Shown piece after piece: positions 7,542-17,710 of a stretch of DNA of 64,000 nt. The position numbers and the translations under genes were made by a program. Source of the DNA: Hyphomicrobiales bacterium (GTDB lineage Bacteria; Pseudomonadota; Alphaproteobacteria; Rhizobiales; Rhizobiaceae); contig UCHV01000018.1 in assembly GCA_900472395.1 (NCBI GenBank), positions 145,209 to 209,208 of the forward strand, given 5' to 3'. The first letter of the stretch is position 1; each line of letters starts with the position of its first letter. The notes under the pieces are model-generated. The model ran no database searches, was not told where the DNA came from, and saw only the letters and a list, made by a program, of their open reading frames with translations.

Positions 7542-9743
7542 ATGCCCATTCACAAGATCCGCAGTGTCATCGTCTGGATCATTGTCGTTACTGCCGTCAT
7601 TGCCCTCATAACGCTGCCGGTCAATCTGCAGACGCAGCTCATCGCCAGCATCTGCGCACTCGCCGTCATGGCGATCATCAAGATCCTGAAGGGCGAGGGT
7701 GCGTGGCGCCTGATCGCACTGGCTTTCGGCACTGCCATCGTGCTGCGTTATGTCTATTGGCGCACGACCAGCACGTTGCCGCCGATCAACCAGCTTGAAA
7801 ACTTCATTCCGGGCTTCCTGCTGTACCTTGCCGAAATGTATAACGTGATGATGCTGGGCTTGAGCCTGTTCGTCGTCGCGACGCCTTTGCCACCGCGTCC
7901 ATCGCGTGCGGCAAAGCTTGAAAACTTTCCGCATGTCGATGTTTTCGTGCCCTCTTACAACGAGGATGCCACCCTGCTGGCCAACACGCTGGCAGCGGCC
8001 AGCAGCATGGATTATCCGGCCGATAAACTGCATATCTGGTTGCTGGATGACGGCGGTACTCTGCAGAAGCGCAATTCGCCAAAACTGCTGGAAGCGCAGG
8101 AGGCCATGGCGCGCCACAAGGAGCTCAAGCAGCTCTGCCAGGATCTGGGCGTCCATTACCTGACACGCGACCGCAACGAACATGCCAAGGCCGGCAATCT
8201 CAATAACGGAATGCAGCATTCCAGCGGCGAGCTGATCGCCGTTTTCGATGCTGATCACGCGCCGGCGCGCGATTTTCTAAAGGAGACTGTGGGCTATTTC
8301 GAGGAACAGGAAAAACTCTTCCTCGTGCAGACGCCGCATTTCTTCATCAATCCGGATCCGCTGGAGCGCAACCTTCGCACCTTCGACAAGATGCCTAGCG
8401 AAAACGAGATGTTTTACGGCATCATCCAGCGTGGCCTCGACAAATGGAATGCCGCCTTCTTTTGCGGTTCCGCCGCCGTTCTCAGCCGCAAGGCGCTGGA
8501 AACCACCAATGGTTTCAGCGGGATCAGTATCACGGAAGACTGCGAGACGGCGCTGGAACTGCACAGCACCGGCTGGCACAGCATTTATGTGGACAAACCG
8601 CTGATCGCCGGCCTGCAGCCGGCAACATTTGCCAGCTTCATCGGCCAGCGCAGCCGCTGGGCGCAGGGCATGATGCAAATTCTGCGCTTCCGTTTTCCGC
8701 CGCTGAAGCGCGGCCTGACGCTGGCCCAGCGCTTTTGCTACATGTCGTCGACATTGTTCTGGATGTTTCCGTTCCCGCGCACGGTTTTCCTGTTCGCTCC
8801 GCTTTTCTATCTCTTTTTCGATCTGGAAATCTTCACCGCGTCAGGCGGCGAATTTCTGGCCTATACGCTGGCCTACATGTTCGTGAACCTGATGATGCAG
8901 AACTACCTCTATGGCTCGTTCCGCTGGCCGTGGATTTCCGAACTCTACGAATATGTGCAGACCGTGCATCTCCTGCCCGCTGTCGTTTCGGTCATGCTCA
9001 ATCCGAAAAAGCCGACCTTCAAGGTTACCGCCAAGGACGAGTCCATCGCCACCAGCAGGCTGTCTGAAATCAGCCGGCCGTTCTTCGTCATCTTCGCCGT
9101 TCAGGTCATCGCCTTGCTGATCACCATCTACAAGATTTATGCCGAGCCCTATAAGGCCGATGTAACGCTGGTGGTGGGCGGCTGGAACATCATCAACCTG
9201 CTGATGGCCGGCTGCGCGCTTGGCGTGGTTTCCGAGCGGGGCGAACCTGCGGCTTCGAGGCGTGTGCGTATCAATCGCCGCTGCGAATTCCGGGTCAACG
9301 ACGAGTGGTATGCGGCGTCTATCGAAGATGTTTCCGTTCATGGCGCACGGGTCAATGTCTTCAACCGCCGTGCCGCCGGCATGGTCAAGGGCGCCATGGG
9401 CGAAATCCGTTTTCAGCCGCATAGCGGTGGCGACATGGTCACCTTGTCCGTTGTTCTGCGCAATGCGGCGGCGGCGGGTGATATCACCACGGTCGGGTGC
9501 CAGTATGTGCCGAAATCGGCGCAGGATCATCGCATGATTGCAGATCTCATCTTTGCAAATTCCTCGCAATGGTCGCAGTTCCAGGAATCACGGCGATACA
9601 ATCCCGGCATCATCCGTGGCACGATCTGGTTCATCGGGCTGGCGCTTTATCAGACCAGCCGCGGCCTCGTTTATTTCTTCCGCAGCGCCCGCCCGGCGCA
9701 GGAAGAAACGGCCACGCCGGATGCGGTGGAGGCAAAGAACTGA
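7542..9743 (+). CDS. bcsA: Cellulose synthase catalytic subunit (UDP-forming), BcsA/CelA
   Basis: A 733-residue inner-membrane GT2 synthase that polymerises UDP-glucose into beta-1,4-glucan and extrudes it. N-terminal helices are followed by the GT2 domain with LLDDGG near residue 167, DAD near 236, TED near 330 and QRSRW near 368, all expected catalytic or acceptor motifs. Further membrane helices follow, then a C-terminal PilZ domain (about residues 573-670) with an RRVRINRR arginine stretch and DVSVHG, the RxxxR and D/NxSxxG cyclic-di-GMP-binding motifs, so activity should be allosterically controlled by c-di-GMP. The start chosen is ATG 7542 with a GGGGAG site; the open frame extends upstream to 7506. 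The TGA overlaps the bcsB ATG. Confidence 0.96.
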   Translation: MPIHKIRSVIVWIIVVTAVIALITLPVNLQTQLIASICALAVMAIIKILKGEGAWRLIALAFGTAIVLRYVYWRTTSTLPPINQLENFIPGFLLYLAEMYNVMMLGLSLFVVATPLPPRPSRAAKLENFPHVDVFVPSYNEDATLLANTLAAASSMDYPADKLHIWLLDDGGTLQKRNSPKLLEAQEAMARHKELKQLCQDLGVHYLTRDRNEHAKAGNLNNGMQHSSGELIAVFDADHAPARDFLKETVGYFEEQEKLFLVQTPHFFINPDPLERNLRTFDKMPSENEMFYGIIQRGLDKWNAAFFCGSAAVLSRKALETTNGFSGISITEDCETALELHSTGWHSIYVDKPLIAGLQPATFASFIGQRSRWAQGMMQILRFRFPPLKRGLTLAQRFCYMSSTLFWMFPFPRTVFLFAPLFYLFFDLEIFTASGGEFLAYTLAYMFVNLMMQNYLYGSFRWPWISELYEYVQTVHLLPAVVSVMLNPKKPTFKVTAKDESIATSRLSEISRPFFVIFAVQVIALLITIYKIYAEPYKADVTLVVGGWNIINLLMAGCALGVVSERGEPAASRRVRINRRCEFRVNDEWYAASIEDVSVHGARVNVFNRRAAGMVKGAMGEIRFQPHSGGDMVTLSVVLRNAAAAGDITTVGCQYVPKSAQDHRMIADLIFANSSQWSQFQESRRYNPGIIRGTIWFIGLALYQTSRGLVYFFRSARPAQEETATPDAVEAKN

Positions 9744-12244
9744 TGCGCAAGACCTGCTTCGCCGCCACGCTGGCCATGCTCACAGCCACCTGCGCTTTTG
9801 CGCAGTCGCCGGGTTTCGACATGTCAGGCGAGCGTCCTGCCGGGAGTAGGGCGTCTCCGTATTCGACGCCCTCCAACGCAGCACCGGCGGTCCGCCCTCA
9901 ACCGCAGCAGAACAGCCCGATCCCTGTGCAGCCAGCACCAAATGTGCCGGCCATGCCCCAGCAGGCCCCGGCGCCCGCGCCACAAATGCCGGCTCAAGCG
10001 GCACCCACGAATGCGCAACCGGCCCCGACAGAGCCCGGCCAGCCCGGAAGGCAGGTGCCGCCAAGCCGCGTTGCTTCTTCCAGCCAGTCGGATGGGCAGG
10101 GGTTCAAGCGTTACATCATCCCCGCCTCCTCGATGACGCTGGAAGGTGAGCATGACAAACATTCCTGGTCGGTCTATGTCACGCCCGAACAGGCCGGCAG
10201 CCCCGCGCGTTTCAATCTCGGTTACCAGAATGCCGTTGTGGTCGCGCCGGAATCGTCGCAGCTCTCCATTCTCGTCAATAACCGCGTGATCGGGCAGCAA
10301 CCCGTCACGGCATCGGAAAATCCGTCGCTGGTATCGTTTGCAGTGCCGCCCGGGCTTTTGCAGCAGGGCGTCAATGTCGTCACGTTGCGCGCCGATCAGC
10401 GGCACCGCACCGATTGCTCGATTGCTTCCACATACGAACTCTGGTCGAATATCGATCCGGCCAACACCTATCTGAATTTTAACAGTCCGCTGGCCACACG
10501 CCTGTCCAGTACGGATGCCATACGCGCCATCGGCGTGGATGAAACGGGCGCCACGACCTTCAACATGGTGGTTCCGTCGCTCGATCAGCCAGGCACCTTG
10601 AAGCCGATCCTGCGGCTGACACAGGGCCTGTCCATTCTCAGCGGCATGCCCAGCCAGAAATTCGATTTCCAGACCGACCGCATTGCCGCTTCCGCCTCAG
10701 GTAAGCTTACGGTCTTGGTTGGTACGGCCGCGGAACTGCAGCCGATCTTTCCCGATTTGCCGCCATCCGCTGTCAGCGCGCCAGTTGCCACCTTCGTTGA
10801 TGACCGCCGTACCGGCCAGCCGGTTTTTGTCGTCAGCGGTCCAAGTTGGCAGGCGATCACTACGGCGATCGATTCCGTGGTCTCGCCGGTCGATCGTCCG
10901 CTCAGCGTTCTGCGCAGCGTGCTCGCGACCCAGCGTTGGTCCGCGCCGGATGCGCCCATGCTGTTTTCCAACGCCAATCTGAGTTTTTCGAAGCTTGGAA
11001 TGGAGACCCTGGAATTTTCCGGCCGCCGCCTTCGTGCCGGTTTCAAGATCGGCGTTCCTGCTGATTTTTATGCGCAGGGTTATGGCGAGGCGACGATCCT
11101 GCTCGATGCTGCCTATTCGCAATCCGTGCTGCCGGGCAGCCAGATCAATATCTACGTCAACGGCAATATCGCTTCCACCGTCCCCATTACCACGGCGGGC
11201 GGCGGTATTTTGCGGCATCTGCCGATCCGTGTGACGATGCGGCATTTCAAGGCGGGCGCCAATACGGTCGAGCTGGAAACCGTCATTCGGACAAAAGAGG
11301 ACGAGACCTGCGCACCCGGCGCTTCCGCCACCACAACGCCGCGTTTCGCCATTTTCGATACCTCGGAATTCCATATGCCGGATTTCGCCCGTATCGGTCA
11401 GCGGCCCGATCTTTCCGGCCTTGGCGGGACCGGTTACCCCTATAGCCGCGATGACGATGCGACACCATTGTTTATGGACCGCGTGGACCGCGACACGCTT
11501 TCCGCCGCGGCAACGCTTCTGTCGCGGATCGCGCTCGCCGGCGGTCGGCCGGTTCCGATCGATCCCGTCGCATCTGCCAATGCGGTGGGAGATCGCGACG
11601 CGATCTTCATCGGTTCGATCACGCAGATGCCGGTCACCGTCTTGTCCCAGGCAAATGTTTCCACGATAAGCCAGTCATCCTGGCGTCCGACGGTCGGTGC
11701 CACGACCGAAAACGTCGATACCGGCGAAGTTTTCGACCAATGGCGCGATCGCGTCAGCGGCGCCAACTGGAATGGCCAGATTTCAGCCTTCCAGGAATGG
11801 ATGCAGCGCAATTTCGATATTTCGTTGAAATCCTTCCGGCTGCTGCCGGGCAGCGTCCAGCCTTTCGCGCCATCCAACGCTGCAACCTTCATGCTCGCTC
11901 AAGGTGTCAGCCCTGAGGGTAACGGCACCTGGACGGTGATGACGTCACCGTCGTCGAGCGATCTTGCCGAGGGCGCGCGCGTCATGTCCTCGCAGGAATT
12001 CTGGCCGCAGATCACCGGTCGCATCACTACCTACTCGTCGCGGACGGGCAGGGTGGACAATGTTGCGGTCGAGGGTTTTTCTTTCATTGCGCCTATCGAT
12101 AATTCCATCTGGAACTATCGCCTGATCGCCGCCAACTGGCTGTCGACCAATGTCCTGTATTTTGCGGGCTTGTTTGCTGCCATGACATTTCTGATCGGCG
12201 TCACAACCGCAGCCCTGCTTTCCAATATGGGGAGGCGGAAATGA
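9743..12244 (+). CDS. bcsB: Cellulose synthase regulatory/periplasmic subunit BcsB
   Basis: An 833-residue periplasmic protein with signal peptide MRKTCFAATLAMLTATCAFA and a single C-terminal membrane anchor (VLYFAGLFAAMTFLIGVTTA). Between residues about 30 and 110 lies a Pro/Gln/Ala-rich linker before the folded BcsB domains, longer than in enterobacterial BcsB. The core contains alternating carbohydrate-binding and flavodoxin-like modules typical of the family (for example FKIGVPADFYAQGYGEATI). It pairs with BcsA and guides the nascent glucan through the periplasm. It starts within the bcsA stop codon (TGATG) and ends within the bcsZ start (ATGA), showing tight coupling. Confidence 0.94.
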   Translation: MRKTCFAATLAMLTATCAFAQSPGFDMSGERPAGSRASPYSTPSNAAPAVRPQPQQNSPIPVQPAPNVPAMPQQAPAPAPQMPAQAAPTNAQPAPTEPGQPGRQVPPSRVASSSQSDGQGFKRYIIPASSMTLEGEHDKHSWSVYVTPEQAGSPARFNLGYQNAVVVAPESSQLSILVNNRVIGQQPVTASENPSLVSFAVPPGLLQQGVNVVTLRADQRHRTDCSIASTYELWSNIDPANTYLNFNSPLATRLSSTDAIRAIGVDETGATTFNMVVPSLDQPGTLKPILRLTQGLSILSGMPSQKFDFQTDRIAASASGKLTVLVGTAAELQPIFPDLPPSAVSAPVATFVDDRRTGQPVFVVSGPSWQAITTAIDSVVSPVDRPLSVLRSVLATQRWSAPDAPMLFSNANLSFSKLGMETLEFSGRRLRAGFKIGVPADFYAQGYGEATILLDAAYSQSVLPGSQINIYVNGNIASTVPITTAGGGILRHLPIRVTMRHFKAGANTVELETVIRTKEDETCAPGASATTTPRFAIFDTSEFHMPDFARIGQRPDLSGLGGTGYPYSRDDDATPLFMDRVDRDTLSAAATLLSRIALAGGRPVPIDPVASANAVGDRDAIFIGSITQMPVTVLSQANVSTISQSSWRPTVGATTENVDTGEVFDQWRDRVSGANWNGQISAFQEWMQRNFDISLKSFRLLPGSVQPFAPSNAATFMLAQGVSPEGNGTWTVMTSPSSSDLAEGARVMSSQEFWPQITGRITTYSSRTGRVDNVAVEGFSFIAPIDNSIWNYRLIAANWLSTNVLYFAGLFAAMTFLIGVTTAALLSNMGRRK

Positions 12245-13305
12245 TGTTTTCGCGCCCGCTTTTCGCCTGTGCCGCCGTTCTTCTGGCCACCGCCATGTTG
12301 TTGGGTGGAGGCCTGGTGAACACGGCGCGGGCCGCGGGCGTAGCTGCGGCGGATTGGGAAAGCTACAAGCAGAAGTTCCTCGATGGCAGCGGCCGCATCA
12401 TCGATAACGGCAATGACAATATCAGCCATAGCGAGGGTCAGGGTTATGGCCTGATCCTTGCCTATCTTGCCAATAACCCTGCTGATTTCGAACAGATCTG
12501 GTCCTTCACCCGCACCGAATTGCTGTTGCGCGACGATGGTCTGGCCGTGTGGAAATGGGATCCGAACGCAAAGCCGCATGTGATCGACACCAACAATGCG
12601 TCGGACGGTGACCTCCTGATTGCCTACGGCCTCGCGCTTGGTGGTGCCGCATGGAGCCGCACAGATTATACAGCTGCAGCCAAAGGCATCGCGCGCACAT
12701 TGCTGAAAAGCGCCATCGTGGAAAACGGCGGCCGCACCTTGCTTCTGCCGGGGCTGGAGGGATTTGGCAAAGATGATCGGGAAGATGGTCCGATCATCAA
12801 TCCGTCCTACTGGGTTTACGAAGCCCTGCCGATCATGAACATGCTTGCGCCTTCCGATCGCTGGCAGAAACTCGCCGATGACGGCAAGTTTCTGTTGCGC
12901 GCCATGCGGTTCGGTCCGCGTCGCTTGCCGGCGGATTGGGTGAGCCTTGCTTCACAAGCGAAACCGGCCAAGGGGTTTCCTGCGGAATATGGCTACAATG
13001 CAGTCCGCATTCCGCTCTATCTTGCCCGCGCCGGCGTGGCCGATCGCATGCTTCTTACATGGCTTGCCGAGGCGACTACCGTCTCCCCCGCTGCCACCGG
13101 AACATTCGATGTCGCCACCGGACAGGTCAAGGACACGCTGACCGATCCGGGTTATCGTTTGATTAACCATATGGTGGCCTGTGTGGTAGACGGTACGAAA
13201 CTGCCGGACGATGTTCGTCGATTCGAGCCTGTCCTTTATTATCCGTCCACGCTCCAGCTGTTGAGCATGGCTTTCATCGCAGAGAAGCACCCGGAATGCC
13301 TATGA
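12241..13305 (+). CDS. bcsZ: Cellulase of the cellulose operon, GH8 endoglucanase (BcsZ/CelC)
   Basis: A 354-residue secreted glycoside hydrolase family 8 endo-1,4-glucanase. The signal peptide ends around residue 30 (LVNTARAAG). The general acid lies in SHSEGQGYGLILAYL near residue 64, and NASDGDLLIAYGLALGG near residue 120 holds the conserved aspartate of GH8. Such cellulases are needed for normal cellulose deposition, probably by trimming misfolded glucan. The Agrobacterium homologue is CelC. The ATG overlaps the bcsB TGA (ATGA) and the stop overlaps the start of the TPR gene. Confidence 0.93.
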   Translation: MMFSRPLFACAAVLLATAMLLGGGLVNTARAAGVAAADWESYKQKFLDGSGRIIDNGNDNISHSEGQGYGLILAYLANNPADFEQIWSFTRTELLLRDDGLAVWKWDPNAKPHVIDTNNASDGDLLIAYGLALGGAAWSRTDYTAAAKGIARTLLKSAIVENGGRTLLLPGLEGFGKDDREDGPIINPSYWVYEALPIMNMLAPSDRWQKLADDGKFLLRAMRFGPRRLPADWVSLASQAKPAKGFPAEYGYNAVRIPLYLARAGVADRMLLTWLAEATTVSPAATGTFDVATGQVKDTLTDPGYRLINHMVACVVDGTKLPDDVRRFEPVLYYPSTLQLLSMAFIAEKHPECL

Positions 13306-15662
13306 GAAAGGTTCTTGCAACAGCAGTGGCAGTGATCGCGGTGGCGGCAGCCGTCTACGGTCTGAACGACCCCTATGCTGTGCGGGACCATGTGTTCCCC
13401 TCCGGTGGTGCGGCAGAGCAGGCTGCTCCAAAGTTAATGGTCATGGGGCGCGTACGCGGGCCTGATGGCTTGCCGGTCGCCCAGCCGAGTGTCGATTTGC
13501 AATTTGAGCACACAAGCTCGACCGGCGCGCCGCCGATGCAGCTTAGCCAGGCCGATGCCGCTCCGGCCACATCCGCACCCGTGCAGGCGCAATCGTCTCA
13601 GCCGGTGTCCGGGACACCACAAAATACGCCACCGCAGGTCGATGAAAGTGCTCTCAGGTATTTTGCGGCCCGTAATGATCAGGCCCGCCTGCAGGCGGAA
13701 ATTTCGCGCCTTCGTGCGCTTTATCCGGACTGGACGCCACCGACCGATCCGCTGGCCGTGCCGCAGAACGGTGATCCGCAGCTTGAAAATCTTTGGCGTC
13801 TTTATGCGGATGGCCGGTTTGCGGAGCTGCGCAAGGCGATCGCCGATCGCCGCGCTGCCGAAGCTTCCTGGCAGCCGCCTTCCGACCTGATCGAGCGTCT
13901 GGAAGTTGCCGAGGCGCGTGCCCGTCTCGTTAATGCTTCGGATCTCAAGCAATACCAGACGGTGGTCGAAATCGGCTCCCAAACACCGGCACTGCTCACC
14001 TGCAGCGAGGTCGATATTCTCTGGCGAATCGCGGAAGCCTTTGCGGAAACCGATCGAGATGTTCGCGCCAAGGACGCCTATAATTACGTCCTGAAAAACT
14101 GCACCGATCCGCAGGAACGGTTGGCCACGGTGCAGAAGGCGTCGGCGGTTCTCGATTATGCCGCCATGCAGGATCTGCTGTCGTCGGAGCATCGCAACGA
14201 GGATGGCTCGGGCGAATTCGACGGAATCCGCGATGATCTTTCCCGCCGGTTTGTCGCGGAGGCAAACGAAGATCCGAAAATGCGGATCACCGATGCTTAT
14301 GTGTCGCGGGTCGAAAAGCTGGCCGAGGATGGTTCACTTGCCTCCGACGCACTGCTTGTCGGCTGGTACCGCCTCCGCCGCGAGGATACCGGAGCTGCGG
14401 AAAAATGGTTTCGCATGGCGCGTGAACGTGAAGATTCGGCTTCCGCCTCACAGGGGCTGGCTCTCTGCCTGATTGCGAAAAAGTCGCCTCAGGAAGCCGA
14501 AGACGTGATGTATCGCTGGCGGGATGATTCCGACGACGCCAAGAACACGTATATGGCAGCGACAGCCAACCTTCTCGCCATCCTGCCGCCTCCGGTTCTG
14601 GCCGAGCCGGTTCTGCAGCGTATCGCCGCTGAAGTGATCAAAGCCAAGGATGAAGCGTCCGCTCAGCAATTCGGATGGTACGCCCGCAATTTCAACCAAC
14701 CCCAGACGGCGGCCCGCTGGTTCGAAACCGCGCTGTCCTGGAAGCCGGATGACGAACCCTCCGCCTATGGGCTTGTCCTGTCCCGCAACCAGCTCAATGA
14801 TCAGGCTGGTGTCGCCGCCGTGCAGCGTCAGTGGCAGGGTCGCTCTGTCCGTATCGCCAACCTCGGTGAGACGACACAGGAAACGCTCAGTGCGCAACAG
14901 TTTGCCCAGCAGGGCGGACAGCCGCCGATGCAGCAGTATCCGGTGCAGCAACAAAGCTACCCGGTGCAGCAATATGCCGGTCAGCCGGTGAACAATATCC
15001 AGCCAATGCAGCAGCAGCCTGTTGCCGCACGGCCGGTGCCTGTCCTGCCGCTCAATGCCCCGGCGCCGATCGCGCAGACCTACGCCGCACCGGTGAGGAC
15101 AGCCGCCAATGTCGTCAACACATCGTCGCGTGGTGCAAGGCCGCAGCGCGGCTGCTCGACCACGGTCGATCCCGATGGCCTCGCGCCGGGTGCCGCACTC
15201 AGCCGCGGTTGGTGCCTGATGGAACTCAACCGCCCGATAGAGGCTGCCGATGCCTTCGGTGCTGCCTTGAAGCGTGGTACGGGTCAGGTGCGAGAGGATG
15301 CGGCCTATGGGCAGTCGCTCGCCTATCTGCGCGTCGGCCTGACCGATAATGCAGCCGTCTCGGCCACGCAGGCACCGCTTGCCCGCAAGCGCGCATCGGA
15401 GCTTCAGGTGGCAATCCTGTCGAACCGCGCCACTGCCGCCTTCGATGCCGGACGTTATCGCGATGCGTTGCTGTTTCTCGACCAGCGAGCCCAGCTTGAG
15501 ACCGAACGCGTCGATCTCATGGTCATGCGCGGTTACGCCTATCTCAACATGAAACGCTATGGCGATGCCATGCAGATTTTCGAGGCGGCGGCACAGACAG
15601 GCAATCGCGAAGCTCTGCGCGGGCTTGCCGATACCCGGGCCGCCCGCAACAACGATTACTGA
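13302..15662 (+). CDS. bcsK: TPR-containing cellulose export/assembly protein, BcsK type
   Basis: A 786-residue protein with an N-terminal signal peptide or anchor (RKVLATAVAVIAVAAAVYG). Most of the rest is helical tetratricopeptide-like repeats (for example MEEKWFRMA-type helices near 370-480 and AALKRGTGQVREDAAYGQSLAYL near 650). Around residues 530-600 a Gln/Pro-rich linker contains repeated YPVQQ and PMQQ units. Type III rhizobial operons have such a TPR protein in place of the BcsC porin; no beta-barrel is evident here. ATG 13302 overlaps the bcsZ TGA as ATGA; an ATG at 13296 is the alternative. It is the last gene of the operon. The symbol follows operon nomenclature and position. Confidence 0.75.
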   Translation: MRKVLATAVAVIAVAAAVYGLNDPYAVRDHVFPSGGAAEQAAPKLMVMGRVRGPDGLPVAQPSVDLQFEHTSSTGAPPMQLSQADAAPATSAPVQAQSSQPVSGTPQNTPPQVDESALRYFAARNDQARLQAEISRLRALYPDWTPPTDPLAVPQNGDPQLENLWRLYADGRFAELRKAIADRRAAEASWQPPSDLIERLEVAEARARLVNASDLKQYQTVVEIGSQTPALLTCSEVDILWRIAEAFAETDRDVRAKDAYNYVLKNCTDPQERLATVQKASAVLDYAAMQDLLSSEHRNEDGSGEFDGIRDDLSRRFVAEANEDPKMRITDAYVSRVEKLAEDGSLASDALLVGWYRLRREDTGAAEKWFRMAREREDSASASQGLALCLIAKKSPQEAEDVMYRWRDDSDDAKNTYMAATANLLAILPPPVLAEPVLQRIAAEVIKAKDEASAQQFGWYARNFNQPQTAARWFETALSWKPDDEPSAYGLVLSRNQLNDQAGVAAVQRQWQGRSVRIANLGETTQETLSAQQFAQQGGQPPMQQYPVQQQSYPVQQYAGQPVNNIQPMQQQPVAARPVPVLPLNAPAPIAQTYAAPVRTAANVVNTSSRGARPQRGCSTTVDPDGLAPGAALSRGWCLMELNRPIEAADAFGAALKRGTGQVREDAAYGQSLAYLRVGLTDNAAVSATQAPLARKRASELQVAILSNRATAAFDAGRYRDALLFLDQRAQLETERVDLMVMRGYAYLNMKRYGDAMQIFEAAAQTGNREALRGLADTRAARNNDY

Positions 15663-15808
15663 GTGATCGCTCTCTGGGCGTAGTCGTGCCGATTGCGTGC
15701 ATTCCCGCTCTGGTTTTGTCTTTTGACGCTTCCTATCTTGCTGGTAATTCATCCCGGCTCGGCCACGCATGTGGACGGGTCGTTGCCTTTTTGAGACCGA
15801 GAGGAACC

Positions 15809-17710
15809 ATGACCGATACCGCTGCAGAAAAAGCCGTCGAGAACCACGCATTCGAGGCCGATGTTGCCCGCCTGCTCCATATGATGGTCCATTCGGTCTA
15901 TTCCGACCGAAACGTGTTTCTGCGCGAACTGATTTCCAATGCCGCCGACGCCTGCGAAAAACTGCGCTATGAGGCGATCACAAATCCCTCGCTGTCGGCC
16001 GGTGACGGCGAGGGTCGCATCACGCTGACACTCGATGAAGACGGCAAGCGCCTCATCATCGAGGACAACGGTATCGGCATGAGCCGGGCAGAAATGATCG
16101 AGGCGCTCGGTACCATTGCGCGCTCGGGCACCCGCGCCTTCATGGAACGCATCGAGGCGGCGAAGGCGGAAAAAAGCGAACAGGGCGCGCAGCTGATCGG
16201 CCAGTTCGGCGTCGGCTTCTATTCCTGCTTCATGGTTGCCGAAAAGGTCGAGGTTGTCTCCCGCCGCGCCGGTGCGGATGAGGCCTGGCGCTGGTTGTCC
16301 GACGGCAAGGGAAGTTATGTCATCGATGCGGTGGATCTCGCTGACGCACAGGTGCGCGGCACGTCCATTACCCTCCATCTGATGGAGGATGCGGGCACCT
16401 ATACGTCGCGCTGGACAGTCGAAAAGATCGTAAAGGATCAGTCCGGCCACGTGCCGGTACCGATCCTGCTGGTGGAAAAGCCCGGTGCGGAACCGGCTCG
16501 CCTCACCGATGGCAGCGCCTTGTGGACACGCTCCAAGAACGAGATTTCCGCCGAAGAATATACGGATTTCTACCGCAGTCTTTCCGGCCAGTATGATGAT
16601 CCGGCGCTCAACGTGCATTTCCGTGCCGAAGGCCGCCACGAATACACCACGCTTGCCTTCGTGCCCGGTTCGCAGCCTTTCGACATGTTCGATCCCGACC
16701 GCAAGGGCCGGATGAAGCTTTACGTCAAGCGTGTTTTCATCACCGACGATGCCGATCTGGTGCCGCGTTACCTGCGCTTCGTGCGCGGTCTCGTCGATAC
16801 ATCCGACCTGCCGCTCAACATGTCGCGTGAAATGATCCAGGAAAGTCCGGTTCTGTCGGCAATCCGCAAGGGTGTCACCAGCCGTGTGCTGACGGCCATC
16901 GAAAAACTGGCTGCAAACGATGCGGATGCCTTCGCAAAACTATGGGAAAACTTCGGACCGGTCCTGAAAGAAGGCATTTACGAGGATTTCGAGCGCCGTG
17001 CGCAACTGCTCGCACTGTCGCGTTTCCGCTCGACCTCGAGCGGAGAAGGATATCGCTCGCTCGCCGATTATGTCCGTGATGCCAAGGAAGGACAGCAGGC
17101 GATCTATTATCTCGCCGGCGGCAATCTCGAACAGTTGAAAAATTCTCCGCAGCTCGAAGGTTTTCGCGCGCGTGGGGTCGAGGTTCTGTTGCTGACTGAT
17201 TCGATCGACAGTTTCTGGGTCATGAACGCGCCGGAATTCGAGGGTAAGTCGTTCAAGTCGATCACTCAAGGGGCGGCCGATCTCTCGCAATTTTCCAGGC
17301 CGGAGGGCGAGGAGCCGGCGGAAAAACCGCAAGCCACCGCCGTCATCGATGATCTCATCGCTTTTGCTAAGCTGCAGCTTGCCGATGCCGTTTCCGATGT
17401 CCGCATTTCGGATCGTCTGACCGAAAGTGCCGTCTGCCTCGTTGCCGCGGAGGGCGGTTACGACCGCCAGCTCGAAAAGATACTCCAGGGTGCCGGTCGG
17501 ATCGAGGGTGCCAGCCGGCCGGTGCTGGAAGTCAATGTCGACCATGGCCTCGTTAGAGCAATCGCGGCAAAAACCGACGATCAGGCTTTGCGCGAGGATG
17601 CGGTTCTGCTCTTGCTCGATCAGGCGCGTATTCTCGATGGCGACAAGCCGGAAGATCCGCGCGGCTTTGCGGAACGATTGCAGCGGGTTTTCGAACGCGC
17701 CTTGAAGTGA
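15809..17710 (+). CDS. htpG: Molecular chaperone HtpG (Hsp90)
   Basis: A 633-residue Hsp90-family ATP-dependent chaperone. The N-terminal GHKL ATPase domain is clear: VFLRELISNAADACEKLRY, then IEDNGIGMSRAEMIEALG and IGQFGVGFYSCFMVA. The middle domain contains the conserved LYVKRVFITDDAD and GLVDTSDLPLNMSREMIQ segments. The start at ATG 15809 has GAGGAA just upstream; the frame is open further upstream but without family similarity. It is a single gene between the cellulose operon and the pseudo-ABC gene. A GC hairpin at 17729-17754 follows the stop. Confidence 0.96.
   Translation: MTDTAAEKAVENHAFEADVARLLHMMVHSVYSDRNVFLRELISNAADACEKLRYEAITNPSLSAGDGEGRITLTLDEDGKRLIIEDNGIGMSRAEMIEALGTIARSGTRAFMERIEAAKAEKSEQGAQLIGQFGVGFYSCFMVAEKVEVVSRRAGADEAWRWLSDGKGSYVIDAVDLADAQVRGTSITLHLMEDAGTYTSRWTVEKIVKDQSGHVPVPILLVEKPGAEPARLTDGSALWTRSKNEISAEEYTDFYRSLSGQYDDPALNVHFRAEGRHEYTTLAFVPGSQPFDMFDPDRKGRMKLYVKRVFITDDADLVPRYLRFVRGLVDTSDLPLNMSREMIQESPVLSAIRKGVTSRVLTAIEKLAANDADAFAKLWENFGPVLKEGIYEDFERRAQLLALSRFRSTSSGEGYRSLADYVRDAKEGQQAIYYLAGGNLEQLKNSPQLEGFRARGVEVLLLTDSIDSFWVMNAPEFEGKSFKSITQGAADLSQFSRPEGEEPAEKPQATAVIDDLIAFAKLQLADAVSDVRISDRLTESAVCLVAAEGGYDRQLEKILQGAGRIEGASRPVLEVNVDHGLVRAIAAKTDDQALREDAVLLLLDQARILDGDKPEDPRGFAERLQRVFERALK

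Noticed and set aside
14448..15851. 467-codon antisense frame across bcsK
   Set aside because: Rich in Arg, His and Gly with no recognisable domain; the sense frame is part of the coupled cellulose operon.
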